Source: UBA1227 sp045599345 (GTDB lineage Bacteria; Bacillota; Clostridia; Oscillospirales; Acutalibacteraceae). From it: a DNA stretch of 51,012 nt. Each line of letters opens with the position of its first letter. Positions within the stretch are counted from its first letter, which is position 1. Below the pieces are notes generated by a model. It saw only the letters and a list, made by a program, of their open reading frames with translations. It did no database searches and had not been told where the DNA came from. A program made the translations under genes and the position numbers. Shown piece after piece: positions 1 to 8,665 of the stretch. Location: positions 1 through 51,012 of the forward strand of contig JAZRVV010000008.1 of the NCBI GenBank assembly GCA_045599345.1, read 5' to 3'.

Positions 1-1
1 A

Positions 2-370
2 CTTCTCACTCCAACCAAGATTTATGTAAAGCCAATGCTTAAGCTCTTTGATGCAGTTAAGGTTTCTGCTGTATCACATATCACAGGCGGCGGATTTTAC
101 GAGAACATACCACGCTCAATTCCTGATGGAATGTGTGCAAAAATCAATATGGACGACGTACGTGTCCTTCCGATTTTTAAACTTTTGCAGGAGCGCGGTG
201 GTATTTCAGAGCACGATATGTTCAACACTTATAACATGGGCGTTGGTATGACAGTTGTCGTAGCTGCCGCCGATAAAGACAAGGCGCTTGAGGTGCTCAA
301 GGCTGAGGGCGAAGACGCCTATGTTCTTGGTACTATCGTTGCAGGTCCAAATAAGATTGAACTCGTATAA
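2..370 (+). CDS. purM: Phosphoribosylformylglycinamidine cyclo-ligase, C-terminal part (partial)
   Basis: This is the 3' end of AIR synthetase, which closes the imidazole ring of FGAM using ATP in step 5 of purine synthesis. The frame is open from base 2, so the gene begins before the window and only about the last 122 residues are present. The family signature HITGGGFYENIPR is visible, followed by a region rich in MGVGM and a terminal segment of the kind seen in PurM (YVLGTIVAGPNKIELV). It is followed after 11 bases by purN, as in many Firmicutes. The internal ATG at 35 is not the true start because the coding frame continues upstream of it. Identification is firm; the N-terminal half cannot be judged. 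Confidence 0.95.
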   Translation, partial: LLTPTKIYVKPMLKLFDAVKVSAVSHITGGGFYENIPRSIPDGMCAKINMDDVRVLPIFKLLQERGGISEHDMFNTYNMGVGMTVVVAAADKDKALEVLKAEGEDAYVLGTIVAGPNKIELV

Positions 371-381
371 GGAGCTTTTGT

Positions 382-990
382 ATGGATAAGGCAAAAATTG
401 CTGTTTTAGTATCTGGTGGAGGTACTAACCTCCAGGCGCTCCTTGACGCGCAGGGTGACGTTATTACATCTGGTGAGATTACACTTGTAATCTCTAACAA
501 GGCAGGCGCATATGCGCTTGAGCGCGCTCGTAATGCTGGAGTTAAGGGTGAAACGGTACTAAAGCGCGAATGTGGTTCACAGGAAGCGTTTGAGGATAGA
601 ATGCTTGCGCTGCTTCGTGAAAATGATATTGATATGATTGTACTTGCAGGTTTTTTGTCTGTACTTTCAGAACGTTTTGTTAAGGAATATCCAAATAGGA
701 TAATAAACATACATCCATCCCTTATTCCAAAGCACTGTGGCGACGGATTTTATGGACTCAAGGTTCATGAGTCGGTTTTGGCATCAGGTGACAAGATTAC
801 AGGTGCCACAGTTCACTTTGTAAATGAGATTACAGATGGCGGTGAGATAATCTTCCAACAGGAGGTTCCTGTAATGGAAGGTGATACACCAGAAGTATTA
901 CAAAAGAGAGTAATGGAGCAAGCCGAGTGGATTATTCTTCCAAAGGCTTGCGAACAAGTTTCAAAGAAAATAGTGGAGGAGTCAAAATAA
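382..990 (+). CDS. purN: Phosphoribosylglycinamide formyltransferase
   Basis: GAR transformylase (202 aa) moves a formyl group from 10-formyltetrahydrofolate to GAR in purine synthesis. The N-terminal nucleotide fold has the SGGGTNLQAL motif (about 11-20). The catalytic triad of the family is visible as N109 and H111 in INIHPSLIP and D152 in NEITDGG. Length matches the usual 190-210 aa. The ATG at 382 follows an AAGGAG site at about 369-374, within the end of purM. Its TAA stop shares one base with the next start (990), which suggests translational coupling. Function is assigned with high confidence from the active-site motifs and operon position. Confidence 0.96.
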   Translation: MDKAKIAVLVSGGGTNLQALLDAQGDVITSGEITLVISNKAGAYALERARNAGVKGETVLKRECGSQEAFEDRMLALLRENDIDMIVLAGFLSVLSERFVKEYPNRIINIHPSLIPKHCGDGFYGLKVHESVLASGDKITGATVHFVNEITDGGEIIFQQEVPVMEGDTPEVLQKRVMEQAEWIILPKACEQVSKKIVEESK

Positions 991-1733
991 TGGATATCTA
1001 TGAAGTAAAATCAATGGGCAACCGTATTCACGGAAATGAATATGTAGGTCGTGGCCTTGTAATTGGTATGACAGAGGATGCATCAAAGTGCGCAATCGCT
1101 TACTTTATCATGGGCCGTTCAGAGAACAGCCGTAACCGTATCTTTAAAAAGGAAGGCGACAACCTTACAATTTATCCATTTGATGAGTCAAAAGTTGAAG
1201 ATCCTTCACTTATCATCTATAACCCAGTAATGGTTAGCGGTAACAAGACTATTGTTACAAATGGTGACCAGACAACAACAATCTATGACAAGCTTGATGT
1301 AGATAAGGCAGCTGGCAAGTGCACATCTTACTCATTTGAGAAGGCACTTAAGACTCGTGAGTTTGAGCCAGACGGTCCTAACTGGACACCACGTATTTCT
1401 GGTATTGTTAAGATTACTGATGAGGAGTTCTCATACAAGCTCAGCATCTTAAAGAGTGCTGATAGAGAGGGCACAGCTTGTAACAGATTTACATTTGATT
1501 ACGAGCCACTCCCAGGTGTTGGTCATTTCATCCACACTTATGTATGCGATGGCAACCCAATCCCAACTTTCCAGGGTGAGCCTGAAAGAGTAACTATTCC
1601 TGATGATATCGATGAGTTCTATGATGATATCTGGAATAACCTTGATGCTAACAACAAGATTTCACTCTATGTTCGTTATATCGACCTTGAGACAGGTAAG
1701 TATGACGACAGAATGATTAACAAGAATAAATAA
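990..1733 (+). CDS. purO: IMP cyclohydrolase, PurO type
   Basis: A 247-residue protein that I read as the stand-alone IMP cyclohydrolase family first known from archaea (PurO), which closes FAICAR to IMP. The N-terminus has the YVGRGLVIGMTED segment typical of that family. It shows no similarity to the MGS-like cyclohydrolase half of PurH. The ATG at 990 is chosen because GGAGGAG (974-980) lies 9 bases upstream; an in-frame codon at 927 would lie deep inside purN. The next gene encodes only the transformylase half of PurH, so this product supplies the missing final step. The assignment rests on recalled family pattern plus context; the symbol purO is used by analogy. Confidence 0.85.
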   Translation: MDIYEVKSMGNRIHGNEYVGRGLVIGMTEDASKCAIAYFIMGRSENSRNRIFKKEGDNLTIYPFDESKVEDPSLIIYNPVMVSGNKTIVTNGDQTTTIYDKLDVDKAAGKCTSYSFEKALKTREFEPDGPNWTPRISGIVKITDEEFSYKLSILKSADREGTACNRFTFDYEPLPGVGHFIHTYVCDGNPIPTFQGEPERVTIPDDIDEFYDDIWNNLDANNKISLYVRYIDLETGKYDDRMINKNK

Positions 1734-1746
1734 GAGGAGAAAGACA

Positions 1747-2931
1747 ATGACTGAATTTGAACTTAAATATGGTTGTAACCCTAACCAAAAACCAGCAAAG
1801 ATTTATATGGCTGATGGCAGCGAACTTCCAATCGAGATTCTCTCAGGCAGACCAGGTTTCATCAACTTCCTTGATGCATTCAACTCTTGGCAGCTTGTAA
1901 AGGAACTCAAGGAGACTCTTGGACTTCCAGCAGTTACATCATTCAAGCATGTATCTCCAACTTCAGCAGCAGTTGGTCTTCCTCTTTCAGACAAGCTTAA
2001 AAAGGCTTGCTTCGTTGACGATATTGAGGGACTTGATGAGTCACCACTCGCTTGCGCATATGCTCGTGCTCGTGGCACAGACAGAATGTGCTCATTCGGT
2101 GACTGGGTAGCGCTCTCAGACGTTTGTGACGTTACAACAGCAAACCTTATCAAGCGCGAAGTGTCAGATGGTATCATCGCTCCTGGCTATGAGCCAGAGG
2201 CTCTCGAGATACTCAAGACCAAGAGAAACGGTAACTACAACATCGTTAAGATTGATCCAAACTATGTACCAGAGGTACAGGAGAAGAAGCAAGTATTTGG
2301 CATCACATTTGAGCAGGGCAGAAACAACTTCGAAATTAACGAAGCACTTCTCTCAAACGTAGTTACAAAGAATAAAGATTTACCAGAGTCAGCAAAGAGA
2401 GACCTTATTATCTCTTTGATTACTCTTAAGTACACACAGTCAAACTCAGTTTGCTTTGCAGTTGATGGTCAGGCAATTGGTGTTGGCGCTGGTCAGCAGT
2501 CACGTGTTCACTGCGTAAGACTTGCTGGTTCAAAGGCAGACACATGGTTCCTTCGTCAGTGTGACAAAGTATTAAACCTTCCATTCAAGGATGATATTGG
2601 TCGTCCAGAGCGTGACAACGTAATCGACGGTTATATCAACCAGAATGAAGAGGATGTTTGTGCTGATGGCAATTGGCAGAAGTACTTTAAGTCTCAGCCA
2701 TCTGTACTTACAGAGGCTGACAAGCGCGAATTCCTTGATTCAATGACAGGTGTAGCACTTGGCTCTGATGCATTCTTCCCATTCCCAGATAACATTGAAC
2801 GCGCAAAGAAGAGCGGCGTTTCATATATCGCAGAACCAGGCGGTTCTATCCGTGACGACCTTGTAATTGAAAAAGCTGACGACTATGGTATGGCTATGGC
2901 ATTTACAGGTATGAGACTTTTCCATCACTAA
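1747..2931 (+). CDS. AICAR transformylase, stand-alone (PurH C-domain only)
   Basis: A 394-residue phosphoribosylaminoimidazolecarboxamide formyltransferase. It carries the AICARFT landmarks: KYGCNPNQKP near the start (compare RYGENPHQ in PurH), a catalytic-type Lys67-His68 pair in SFKHVSPTSAA, and GAGQQSRVHCVRLAG in the C-terminal half. Classical PurH is about 510-530 aa with an N-terminal IMP cyclohydrolase domain; that domain is absent and the preceding gene replaces it. A GAGGAG site lies upstream of the ATG at 1747, with 13 bases after the previous stop. The ending FTGMRLFHH is the normal PurH C-terminus, so the protein is complete at that end. It is a specialised single-function form, not a truncated pseudogene. 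Confidence 0.93.
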   Translation: MTEFELKYGCNPNQKPAKIYMADGSELPIEILSGRPGFINFLDAFNSWQLVKELKETLGLPAVTSFKHVSPTSAAVGLPLSDKLKKACFVDDIEGLDESPLACAYARARGTDRMCSFGDWVALSDVCDVTTANLIKREVSDGIIAPGYEPEALEILKTKRNGNYNIVKIDPNYVPEVQEKKQVFGITFEQGRNNFEINEALLSNVVTKNKDLPESAKRDLIISLITLKYTQSNSVCFAVDGQAIGVGAGQQSRVHCVRLAGSKADTWFLRQCDKVLNLPFKDDIGRPERDNVIDGYINQNEEDVCADGNWQKYFKSQPSVLTEADKREFLDSMTGVALGSDAFFPFPDNIERAKKSGVSYIAEPGGSIRDDLVIEKADDYGMAMAFTGMRLFHH

Positions 2932-2947
2932 TTTAGGAGGGGCTTTT

Positions 2948-4231
2948 ATGCGCAAACTAAGACCGTTTAAGAAAGTTTTAGTAATAGGCGGCGGTGGCCG
3001 TGAACATGCCATAATCAAAAAGATTAAAGAGAATCCAGAAGTAGAGGAAATCTTTGCTATTCCTGGCAATGGCGGAATCGCTGCTGATGCAACTTGCGTT
3101 GATATCGCAGCAACCGACATTGACAAGATTGTTGAGTTCGCATACTTCAATGTAATAAATTTTGCAGTAGTAGCACCAGATGATCCACTTGTTCTTGGCT
3201 GTGTTGATGCACTCGAAAAGCACGGTATTCCATGCTTTGGTCCAAACGCTGATGCAGCTATTATTGAGGGCTCAAAAATCTTCTCAAAAGATTTGATGAA
3301 GAAGTATGGTATTCCAACTGCTGAGTATGCAACATTTACAAATGTCGATGATGCTATCGTTTATGTAGAAACATGCAAGATTCCTATCGTTATTAAGGCA
3401 GATGGCTTGGCACTTGGTAAGGGCGTTATCATCGCTGAAACACGTGATGAGGCTAGAGCCGCTGTTTTATCTATGATGCAGGACATGAAGTTTGGTAAGT
3501 CTGGCTCACAGATAGTAATAGAGGAGTTCCTTGAGGGACCAGAAGTAACTGTTCTCTCATTCACTGATGGCAAGACACTTGTTCCAATGATTTCATCAAT
3601 GGACCACAAGCGTGCACTTGACGGTGACAAGGGCCTCAACACAGGCGGTATGGGCGTTATCGCTCCAAACCCTTATTACACCAAGGAAATTGCAGACGAG
3701 TGTATGGAGAAAATCTTCCTTCCTACAATGGCTGCAATGAATGCAGAAGGCAGAACATTTAAGGGATGTCTCTATTTTGGACTTATGCTTACAAAAGATG
3801 GTCCAAAGGTAATTGAGTATAACTGTCGCTTTGGTGATCCAGAGACTCAGGTAGTACTTCCACTTCTTGATACAGACCTTCTTACAATAATGAAGGCTTG
3901 TCGCTTTGAAACACTCGATGAACTTGAAATCAAGTTCAAGGATGAGTGCGTATGCTGTGTAGTTATGGCTTCAAAGGGCTATCCAGAGAAGTATGACAAG
4001 GGCTTTGAAATCACCTTTGATGAAGGCCGTGACAATGTCTTTATTGCTGGCGCAAAACTTGAGGATGGCAAACTCCTTACAAATGGTGGACGTGTCCTCT
4101 GCGCAACAAGAACTGCTCCTACTTTGGAAGAGGCAATTGATAAAGCGTATGAGGCAGTAAAGACTATTCATTTTGAAAATGCTTATTATAGAACTGACAT
4201 CGGTCAGAAAGCTTTAAAGGCAGGTAAGTAG
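2948..4231 (+). CDS. purD: Phosphoribosylamine--glycine ligase
   Basis: GAR synthetase (427 aa) joins glycine to phosphoribosylamine with ATP. The N-domain begins with VLVIGGGGREHAI, the standard PurD signature. The ATP-grasp region is visible as VIKADGLALGKGVIIA and the metal/ATP site as EYNCRFGDPETQVVLP. Length is typical (420-430 aa). The ATG at 2948 follows AGGAGGGG with good spacing, 16 bases after the AICAR transformylase stop. Only two bases separate its stop from the purL start, so purL translation probably depends on ribosomes finishing purD. Confidence 0.97.
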   Translation: MRKLRPFKKVLVIGGGGREHAIIKKIKENPEVEEIFAIPGNGGIAADATCVDIAATDIDKIVEFAYFNVINFAVVAPDDPLVLGCVDALEKHGIPCFGPNADAAIIEGSKIFSKDLMKKYGIPTAEYATFTNVDDAIVYVETCKIPIVIKADGLALGKGVIIAETRDEARAAVLSMMQDMKFGKSGSQIVIEEFLEGPEVTVLSFTDGKTLVPMISSMDHKRALDGDKGLNTGGMGVIAPNPYYTKEIADECMEKIFLPTMAAMNAEGRTFKGCLYFGLMLTKDGPKVIEYNCRFGDPETQVVLPLLDTDLLTIMKACRFETLDELEIKFKDECVCCVVMASKGYPEKYDKGFEITFDEGRDNVFIAGAKLEDGKLLTNGGRVLCATRTAPTLEEAIDKAYEAVKTIHFENAYYRTDIGQKALKAGK

Positions 4232-4233
4232 GA

Positions 4234-7200
4234 ATGGTATATAGAGTTTATGTAGAAAAAAAGGAAGCGCTTCGCCATGAGGCAAATGCGCTCCTTGGGG
4301 AAATAAATACATTGCTCGGCATGAGCAATGTAAAGGGTCTTCGCATAATCAACAGATATGACGTTGAGGGACTCTCAAAGGAGATATTTGATTATGCGGT
4401 TAAGACTATACTTTCAGAGCCACAGCTCGATGATGTCTATTCTGACATCCCAGCTGACGGTGCGAAAGTATTTGCAGTAGAGTTCCTTCCTGGTCAGTTC
4501 GACCAGCGCGCAAACTCTGCTGCTGAGTGTATTCAACTTGTATCAAAGGGCGAGCGCCCAGACGTTGCCTCTGCCAAGGTTTACCTTGTATACGGCGATG
4601 TAAGTGATGCCGACATTGATGCAATCAAAAAGTATGTAGTAAACCCTGTTGAGGCACGTGTTGCGAGCCTTGAATTGCCTGAGACATTAAAGGCAGTTAT
4701 GGACCTTCCTACAACTGTTGATACTTTAACTGGATTTTTGAACTTTGATGAGTCAGAACTTGCAGCATTTGTATCAGAAAAGGGCCTTGCTATGGACCTT
4801 GATGATATCAAGTTCTGCCAGGATTACTTTAAATCAGAGGATAGGGATCCAACTATCACAGAAATCCGTATGATTGACACATACTGGTCTGACCACTGTC
4901 GTCATACAACTTTCCTCACAACAATTGACAGTGTCAAATTTGACGATGAGTTTATCCAGTCTGCTTACGACCTCTATATTGCTTCTCGTGAGAAACTCGG
5001 CAGAACAAAGCCTATCAACCTTATGGATATAGGCACATTGGCTGCCAAGGTATTAAAGAGCGAGGGCAAACTTCAAAAGCTCGATGAGTCAGAAGAGATT
5101 AACGCTTGCACAGTCAAGATGACAATAAACCATGATGGCAAGGATGAGGATTGGCTCTTGCTCTTTAAGAATGAGACTCATAACCATCCAACAGAAATCG
5201 AACCATTTGGTGGTGCAGCAACATGTATCGGTGGTGCCATTCGTGACCCACTTTCAGGTCGTTCTTATGTTTATGGTGCTATGCGTGTTACAGGCGCTGC
5301 TGACCCAACAAAGCCTCTTTCAGAGACATTAAAGGGTAAACTTCCACAGCGTAAACTTGTTACAACAGCTGCCAATGGTTACAGCTCATATGGTAACCAG
5401 ATAGGTCTTGCAACTGGTCAGGTAGATGAGCTCTATCATGATGGCTATGCTGCAAAGCGTATGGAGATTGGTGCTGTTATCGCAGCAACTCCAGCAGCAA
5501 ACGTTCGTCGTGAAGTTCCAGATCCAGGTGATATAGTAATACTCCTTGGTGGTAGAACTGGACGTGATGGTTGCGGTGGCGCAACAGGCTCTTCTAAATC
5601 ACACAATTTGAACTCACTCGACACCTGTGGTGCCGAAGTTCAAAAGGGTAATGCACCAGAAGAGCGCAAACTCCAGCGTCTCTTTAGAAACGCTGAGGCA
5701 TCACGTCTCATCCGTCGTTGCAACGACTTTGGTGCAGGCGGTGTTTCTGTTGCAATAGGTGAGCTTGCTGATGGCCTCCTTATCGACCTTGATAAGGTGC
5801 CAAAGAAGTACGAAGGCCTTGATGGCACAGAACTTGCTATCTCTGAGTCACAGGAGAGAATGGCAGTTGTAGTTGAAGCAAAGGATGCTGACAGGTTCAT
5901 TGAAATCGCAAACAGCGAGAACTTGGAGGCAACTGTTGTTGCAACAGTAACTGAAAAGCCATACCTTACAATGACTTGGAAGGGCAATACAGTTGTAAAT
6001 ATCAGCCGTGAGTTCTTAAACTCAAATGGTGCTGAGAAACATATCGATGTTCATACAAAGGCACAGTGCAATTATGCAAAGGCTATTCCATCATCATTTG
6101 TTGATGGTTACAAGGCACTTGTTGGTGACCTCAATGTCTGCTCAAAGCGCGGACTTTCAGAGCGCTTTGACTCAACCATTGGTGCAGGCGGCGTGCTCAT
6201 GCCATTCGGTGGCAAGTATCAGCGCACACCAGTTCAGGCAATGGTTAACAAGGTATCAGTAGAACATGGTGACACTGATACAGCATCCCTCATGGCATAC
6301 GGCTTCAACCCATATATTATGGAGAAGGACCAGTTCCATGGAGCATACCTTGCAGTAGTTGAGTCTATCTCAAAACTCATTGCACACGGTGCAACATTTG
6401 AGGATGTATATTTGACCTTCCAGGAATACTTTGAAAAGCCAAACAAGGCACCAGAGCGCTGGGGCAAGCCTCTTGCCGCACTCCTTGGTGCATTCAAAGC
6501 ACAGCTCGATTTCGAGTGTGCGGCAATAGGTGGTAAGGACTCAATGTCAGGTTCATTTGAGGACCTTGATGTTCCACCAACACTTTGCTCATTTGCTGTA
6601 ACTACTGACAAGATTTCAAGAATCATTTCAAATGATTTCAAGGGCGCTGGACATCGCGTTGCTTGTGTTCGTCCAGAATATGATGAGTTTGGTGTACCAA
6701 AGATTGAAAGCCTTAAAAAGGTCTATGCAGCAGTATCAAAGCTTATTGCTGATGGTACATTCGTTGCAGCATACACACCAACCTATGGTGGTATTGCAGA
6801 AGCAATTTATAAAATGTGTATCGGTAATGGAATAGGTTTTGACTATGGTGAGAATTATTCCATGGAAGAAATCTTTGGTTATAACTATGGCGCATTCATC
6901 CTTGAACTTAATTCAGATGATGGCTGCCCATTTGCTGGTATGGAAGGCTTTAAGGCAATGCCTCTTGGCTTTACAACAGACAAACCAGAAATTACATTTG
7001 ATGGTCAGTCAGTATCTCTCTCTGAACTTTCAGCAATTTATGAGGACAAGCTTGAGTCAGTATTCCCATGCAACAACGTTGCAACTGACAAGCGTGCACT
7101 ACCAACATTCACATATGAGAGTGACAAGGCTTATAAGGCTGTTTCAGCCGTTTCTAAGCCACGCGTGCTCATTCCTGTATTCCCAGGCACAAACTGTGAA

Positions 7201-7959
7201 TATGACACTGCTAAGGCATTTGAGAGAGCAGGGGCAGAGGCCAAGATTTTTGTAATCAACAACCTTGATTCAAAGGGTGTTGAAAAATCTGTATCTGACT
7301 TTGCGAAAGAGATTAAGAATTCTCAGATTATCTTTATCCCAGGTGGTTTCTCAGGTGGTGACGAACCAGAAGGTTCAGCAAAGTTCATCACTTCATTCTT
7401 TAGAAACCCAGAGATTAAGGATGCAGTAACTGACCTCCTTGAGAACAGAGACGGTCTCATGGGTGGTATCTGTAACGGATTCCAAGCTCTCATCAAACTT
7501 GGTCTTGTACCATATGGCAAGATTATTGATACTGATGAGAACTGTCCAACACTTTCATACAACACAATCAGCCGCCACCAGAGCAAGATTGTTGGAACAA
7601 AACTCTGCTCCAACAACTCTCCATGGCTTAAGTATGCAGAGGTTGGCAAGGTATACAGTGTACCAATCTCACACGGTGAGGGCCGAATCATCGCGAGCGA
7701 TGATTTGCTCATGAGCCTTGCAGAGAATGGTCAGATACTTACTCAGTACGTTGATCTTGATGGTAACCCAACATCTGATATCCAATACAATCCAAATGGT
7801 TCTGCACTTGCAGTTGAGGGACTTCTCTCACCAGATGGTCGTGTATTTGGTAAGATGGGACATGCCGAGAGAATCGGCACAGGCCTCTACAAGAACGTAC
7901 CTGGTGATTATGACCTCAAACTCTTTGAGTCAGCTGTTGCTTACTTCAATCAAAAATAA
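4234..7959 (+). CDS. purL: Phosphoribosylformylglycinamidine synthase, single-chain
   Basis: FGAM synthase (1241 aa) amidates FGAR with glutamine and ATP. It is the large one-chain form with the amidotransferase fused at the C-terminus, not the PurSQL complex of Bacillus. The synthase core has IRMIDTYWSDHCRHTTF and LLFKNETHNHPTEIEPFGGA, plus the central GAGGVSVAIGELADG. The glutaminase domain starts at about residue 970 (RVLIPVFPGTNCEYD), with the nucleophile Cys1080 in GGICNGFQALIKLG and later ISHGEGRI and GHAERIG. It is slightly shorter than the E. coli protein (about 1295 aa), as is common in Clostridia. The ribosome site is weak (AGTAGGA at 4226-4232). The operon ends here. Confidence 0.96.
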   Translation: MVYRVYVEKKEALRHEANALLGEINTLLGMSNVKGLRIINRYDVEGLSKEIFDYAVKTILSEPQLDDVYSDIPADGAKVFAVEFLPGQFDQRANSAAECIQLVSKGERPDVASAKVYLVYGDVSDADIDAIKKYVVNPVEARVASLELPETLKAVMDLPTTVDTLTGFLNFDESELAAFVSEKGLAMDLDDIKFCQDYFKSEDRDPTITEIRMIDTYWSDHCRHTTFLTTIDSVKFDDEFIQSAYDLYIASREKLGRTKPINLMDIGTLAAKVLKSEGKLQKLDESEEINACTVKMTINHDGKDEDWLLLFKNETHNHPTEIEPFGGAATCIGGAIRDPLSGRSYVYGAMRVTGAADPTKPLSETLKGKLPQRKLVTTAANGYSSYGNQIGLATGQVDELYHDGYAAKRMEIGAVIAATPAANVRREVPDPGDIVILLGGRTGRDGCGGATGSSKSHNLNSLDTCGAEVQKGNAPEERKLQRLFRNAEASRLIRRCNDFGAGGVSVAIGELADGLLIDLDKVPKKYEGLDGTELAISESQERMAVVVEAKDADRFIEIANSENLEATVVATVTEKPYLTMTWKGNTVVNISREFLNSNGAEKHIDVHTKAQCNYAKAIPSSFVDGYKALVGDLNVCSKRGLSERFDSTIGAGGVLMPFGGKYQRTPVQAMVNKVSVEHGDTDTASLMAYGFNPYIMEKDQFHGAYLAVVESISKLIAHGATFEDVYLTFQEYFEKPNKAPERWGKPLAALLGAFKAQLDFECAAIGGKDSMSGSFEDLDVPPTLCSFAVTTDKISRIISNDFKGAGHRVACVRPEYDEFGVPKIESLKKVYAAVSKLIADGTFVAAYTPTYGGIAEAIYKMCIGNGIGFDYGENYSMEEIFGYNYGAFILELNSDDGCPFAGMEGFKAMPLGFTTDKPEITFDGQSVSLSELSAIYEDKLESVFPCNNVATDKRALPTFTYESDKAYKAVSAVSKPRVLIPVFPGTNCEYDTAKAFERAGAEAKIFVINNLDSKGVEKSVSDFAKEIKNSQIIFIPGGFSGGDEPEGSAKFITSFFRNPEIKDAVTDLLENRDGLMGGICNGFQALIKLGLVPYGKIIDTDENCPTLSYNTISRHQSKIVGTKLCSNNSPWLKYAEVGKVYSVPISHGEGRIIASDDLLMSLAENGQILTQYVDLDGNPTSDIQYNPNGSALAVEGLLSPDGRVFGKMGHAERIGTGLYKNVPGDYDLKLFESAVAYFNQK

Positions 7960-7970
7960 GTGATATGTGA

Positions 7971-8004
7971 AAACTCCCTTCGATTGTTCGAAGGGAGTTT
8001 TTTG
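7971..8004 (+). terminator. Rho-independent terminator of the purine operon
   Basis: AACTCCCTTCGA (7972-7983) pairs exactly with TCGAAGGGAGTT (7988-7999) around a TTGT loop, followed by a short T-run. It begins 12 bases after the purL stop. Confidence 0.93.
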
Positions 8005-8033
8005 TTGACTTGGATTTAACTTGATGATAATAT
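8005..8033 (+). promoter_or_regulatory. Candidate sigma-A promoter of the HTH/kinase pair
   Basis: TTGACT (8005-8010) is followed by a 17-base spacer and TAATAT (8028-8033). It sits directly after the purine terminator and about 55 bases before the first start codon. A GATAAT at 8026-8031 would also serve as -10 with a 15-base spacer. Confidence 0.55.
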
Positions 8034-8074
8034 GTAAACAAATAATAATTTATGTAAAATAATATTAGTTTACA
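8031..8074. promoter_or_regulatory. Possible autoregulatory operator (direct and inverted repeats)
   Basis: TATGTAAA occurs at 8031-8038 and again at 8051-8058, exactly 20 bases (two helical turns) apart. TGTAAAC (8033-8039) is also mirrored by GTTTACA (8068-8074). The repeats lie between the -10 and the start codon of a helix-turn-helix gene, where an antitoxin-like autorepressor would bind. The region is AT-rich, so chance cannot be excluded. Confidence 0.4.
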
Positions 8075-8086
8075 ATTGGTGATTGA

Positions 8087-8653
8087 ATGGATTATAAAGC
8101 ACTTTGTCTTGAACTCTTTGGGACTGTAAACGAAGATGAACTTCGTAAAATTGCAAAGGAATATAGTGAGTTTTCCCCAGTAAATGTTGGCCGTAAAAAA
8201 CAATTTACTGATGGGGATATTGCTGACATGCTAAACCTTCAATGTGAGGGTGCATCTCACGATGAAATTGCAAAGAGGTATAACACATCACGTCAAACAA
8301 TTGTAAAGTATCTCTCGTCTAAACCATCAAGTGACTATCCATTTGTAGTTGATGTAATGAATGGACGCTCAGTTGTCTCATCAATTTATTTGAACTTTCA
8401 GACAGAGCAAGTTTATATAACAAATCGTTCGAACGACGTTCTCAGCCTGCCATTTGGTGTTAATGCAAACCCAACATGGCAGGATTTTGAGGATTATCTT
8501 TTAACGCGATGTTTCCCAGAAAATAGGGGCGATAAGAAGCAACTGTTGAAAGCTTTAGGAGTGCCTTTTTATGATCCTTGGCTCATAGTAATGAAGACAA
8601 AAGGCAAAACGCCAGATGATAACTATTGGTTCAATATTAAAACTTTAGATTGA
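8087..8653 (+). CDS. Helix-turn-helix protein with HipS/HipA-N-like C-terminal domain (putative antitoxin)
   Basis: A 188-residue protein. Residues 42-78 form a resolvase-type helix-turn-helix (DIADMLNLQCEGASHDEIAK, then RYNTSRQTIVKYL). Residues 84-188 hold a second domain with LSLPFG, a stretch FEDYLLTRCFPENR, then LLKALGV and a closing WLIVMKTKGKTPDDNYW. The pattern LPF...F..L....FPE...L...G is reminiscent of N-terminal subdomain 1 of HipA, the part that is a separate protein (HipS) in HipBST systems. I infer a fused DNA-binding antitoxin for the kinase 12 bases downstream. The ribosome site is weak (GGTGAT). The HTH is well supported; the HipS relation is inference. It could also be a plain transcriptional regulator. 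Confidence 0.6.
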   Translation: MDYKALCLELFGTVNEDELRKIAKEYSEFSPVNVGRKKQFTDGDIADMLNLQCEGASHDEIAKRYNTSRQTIVKYLSSKPSSDYPFVVDVMNGRSVVSSIYLNFQTEQVYITNRSNDVLSLPFGVNANPTWQDFEDYLLTRCFPENRGDKKQLLKALGVPFYDPWLIVMKTKGKTPDDNYWFNIKTLD

Positions 8654-8665
8654 TTAGGTGACTTT

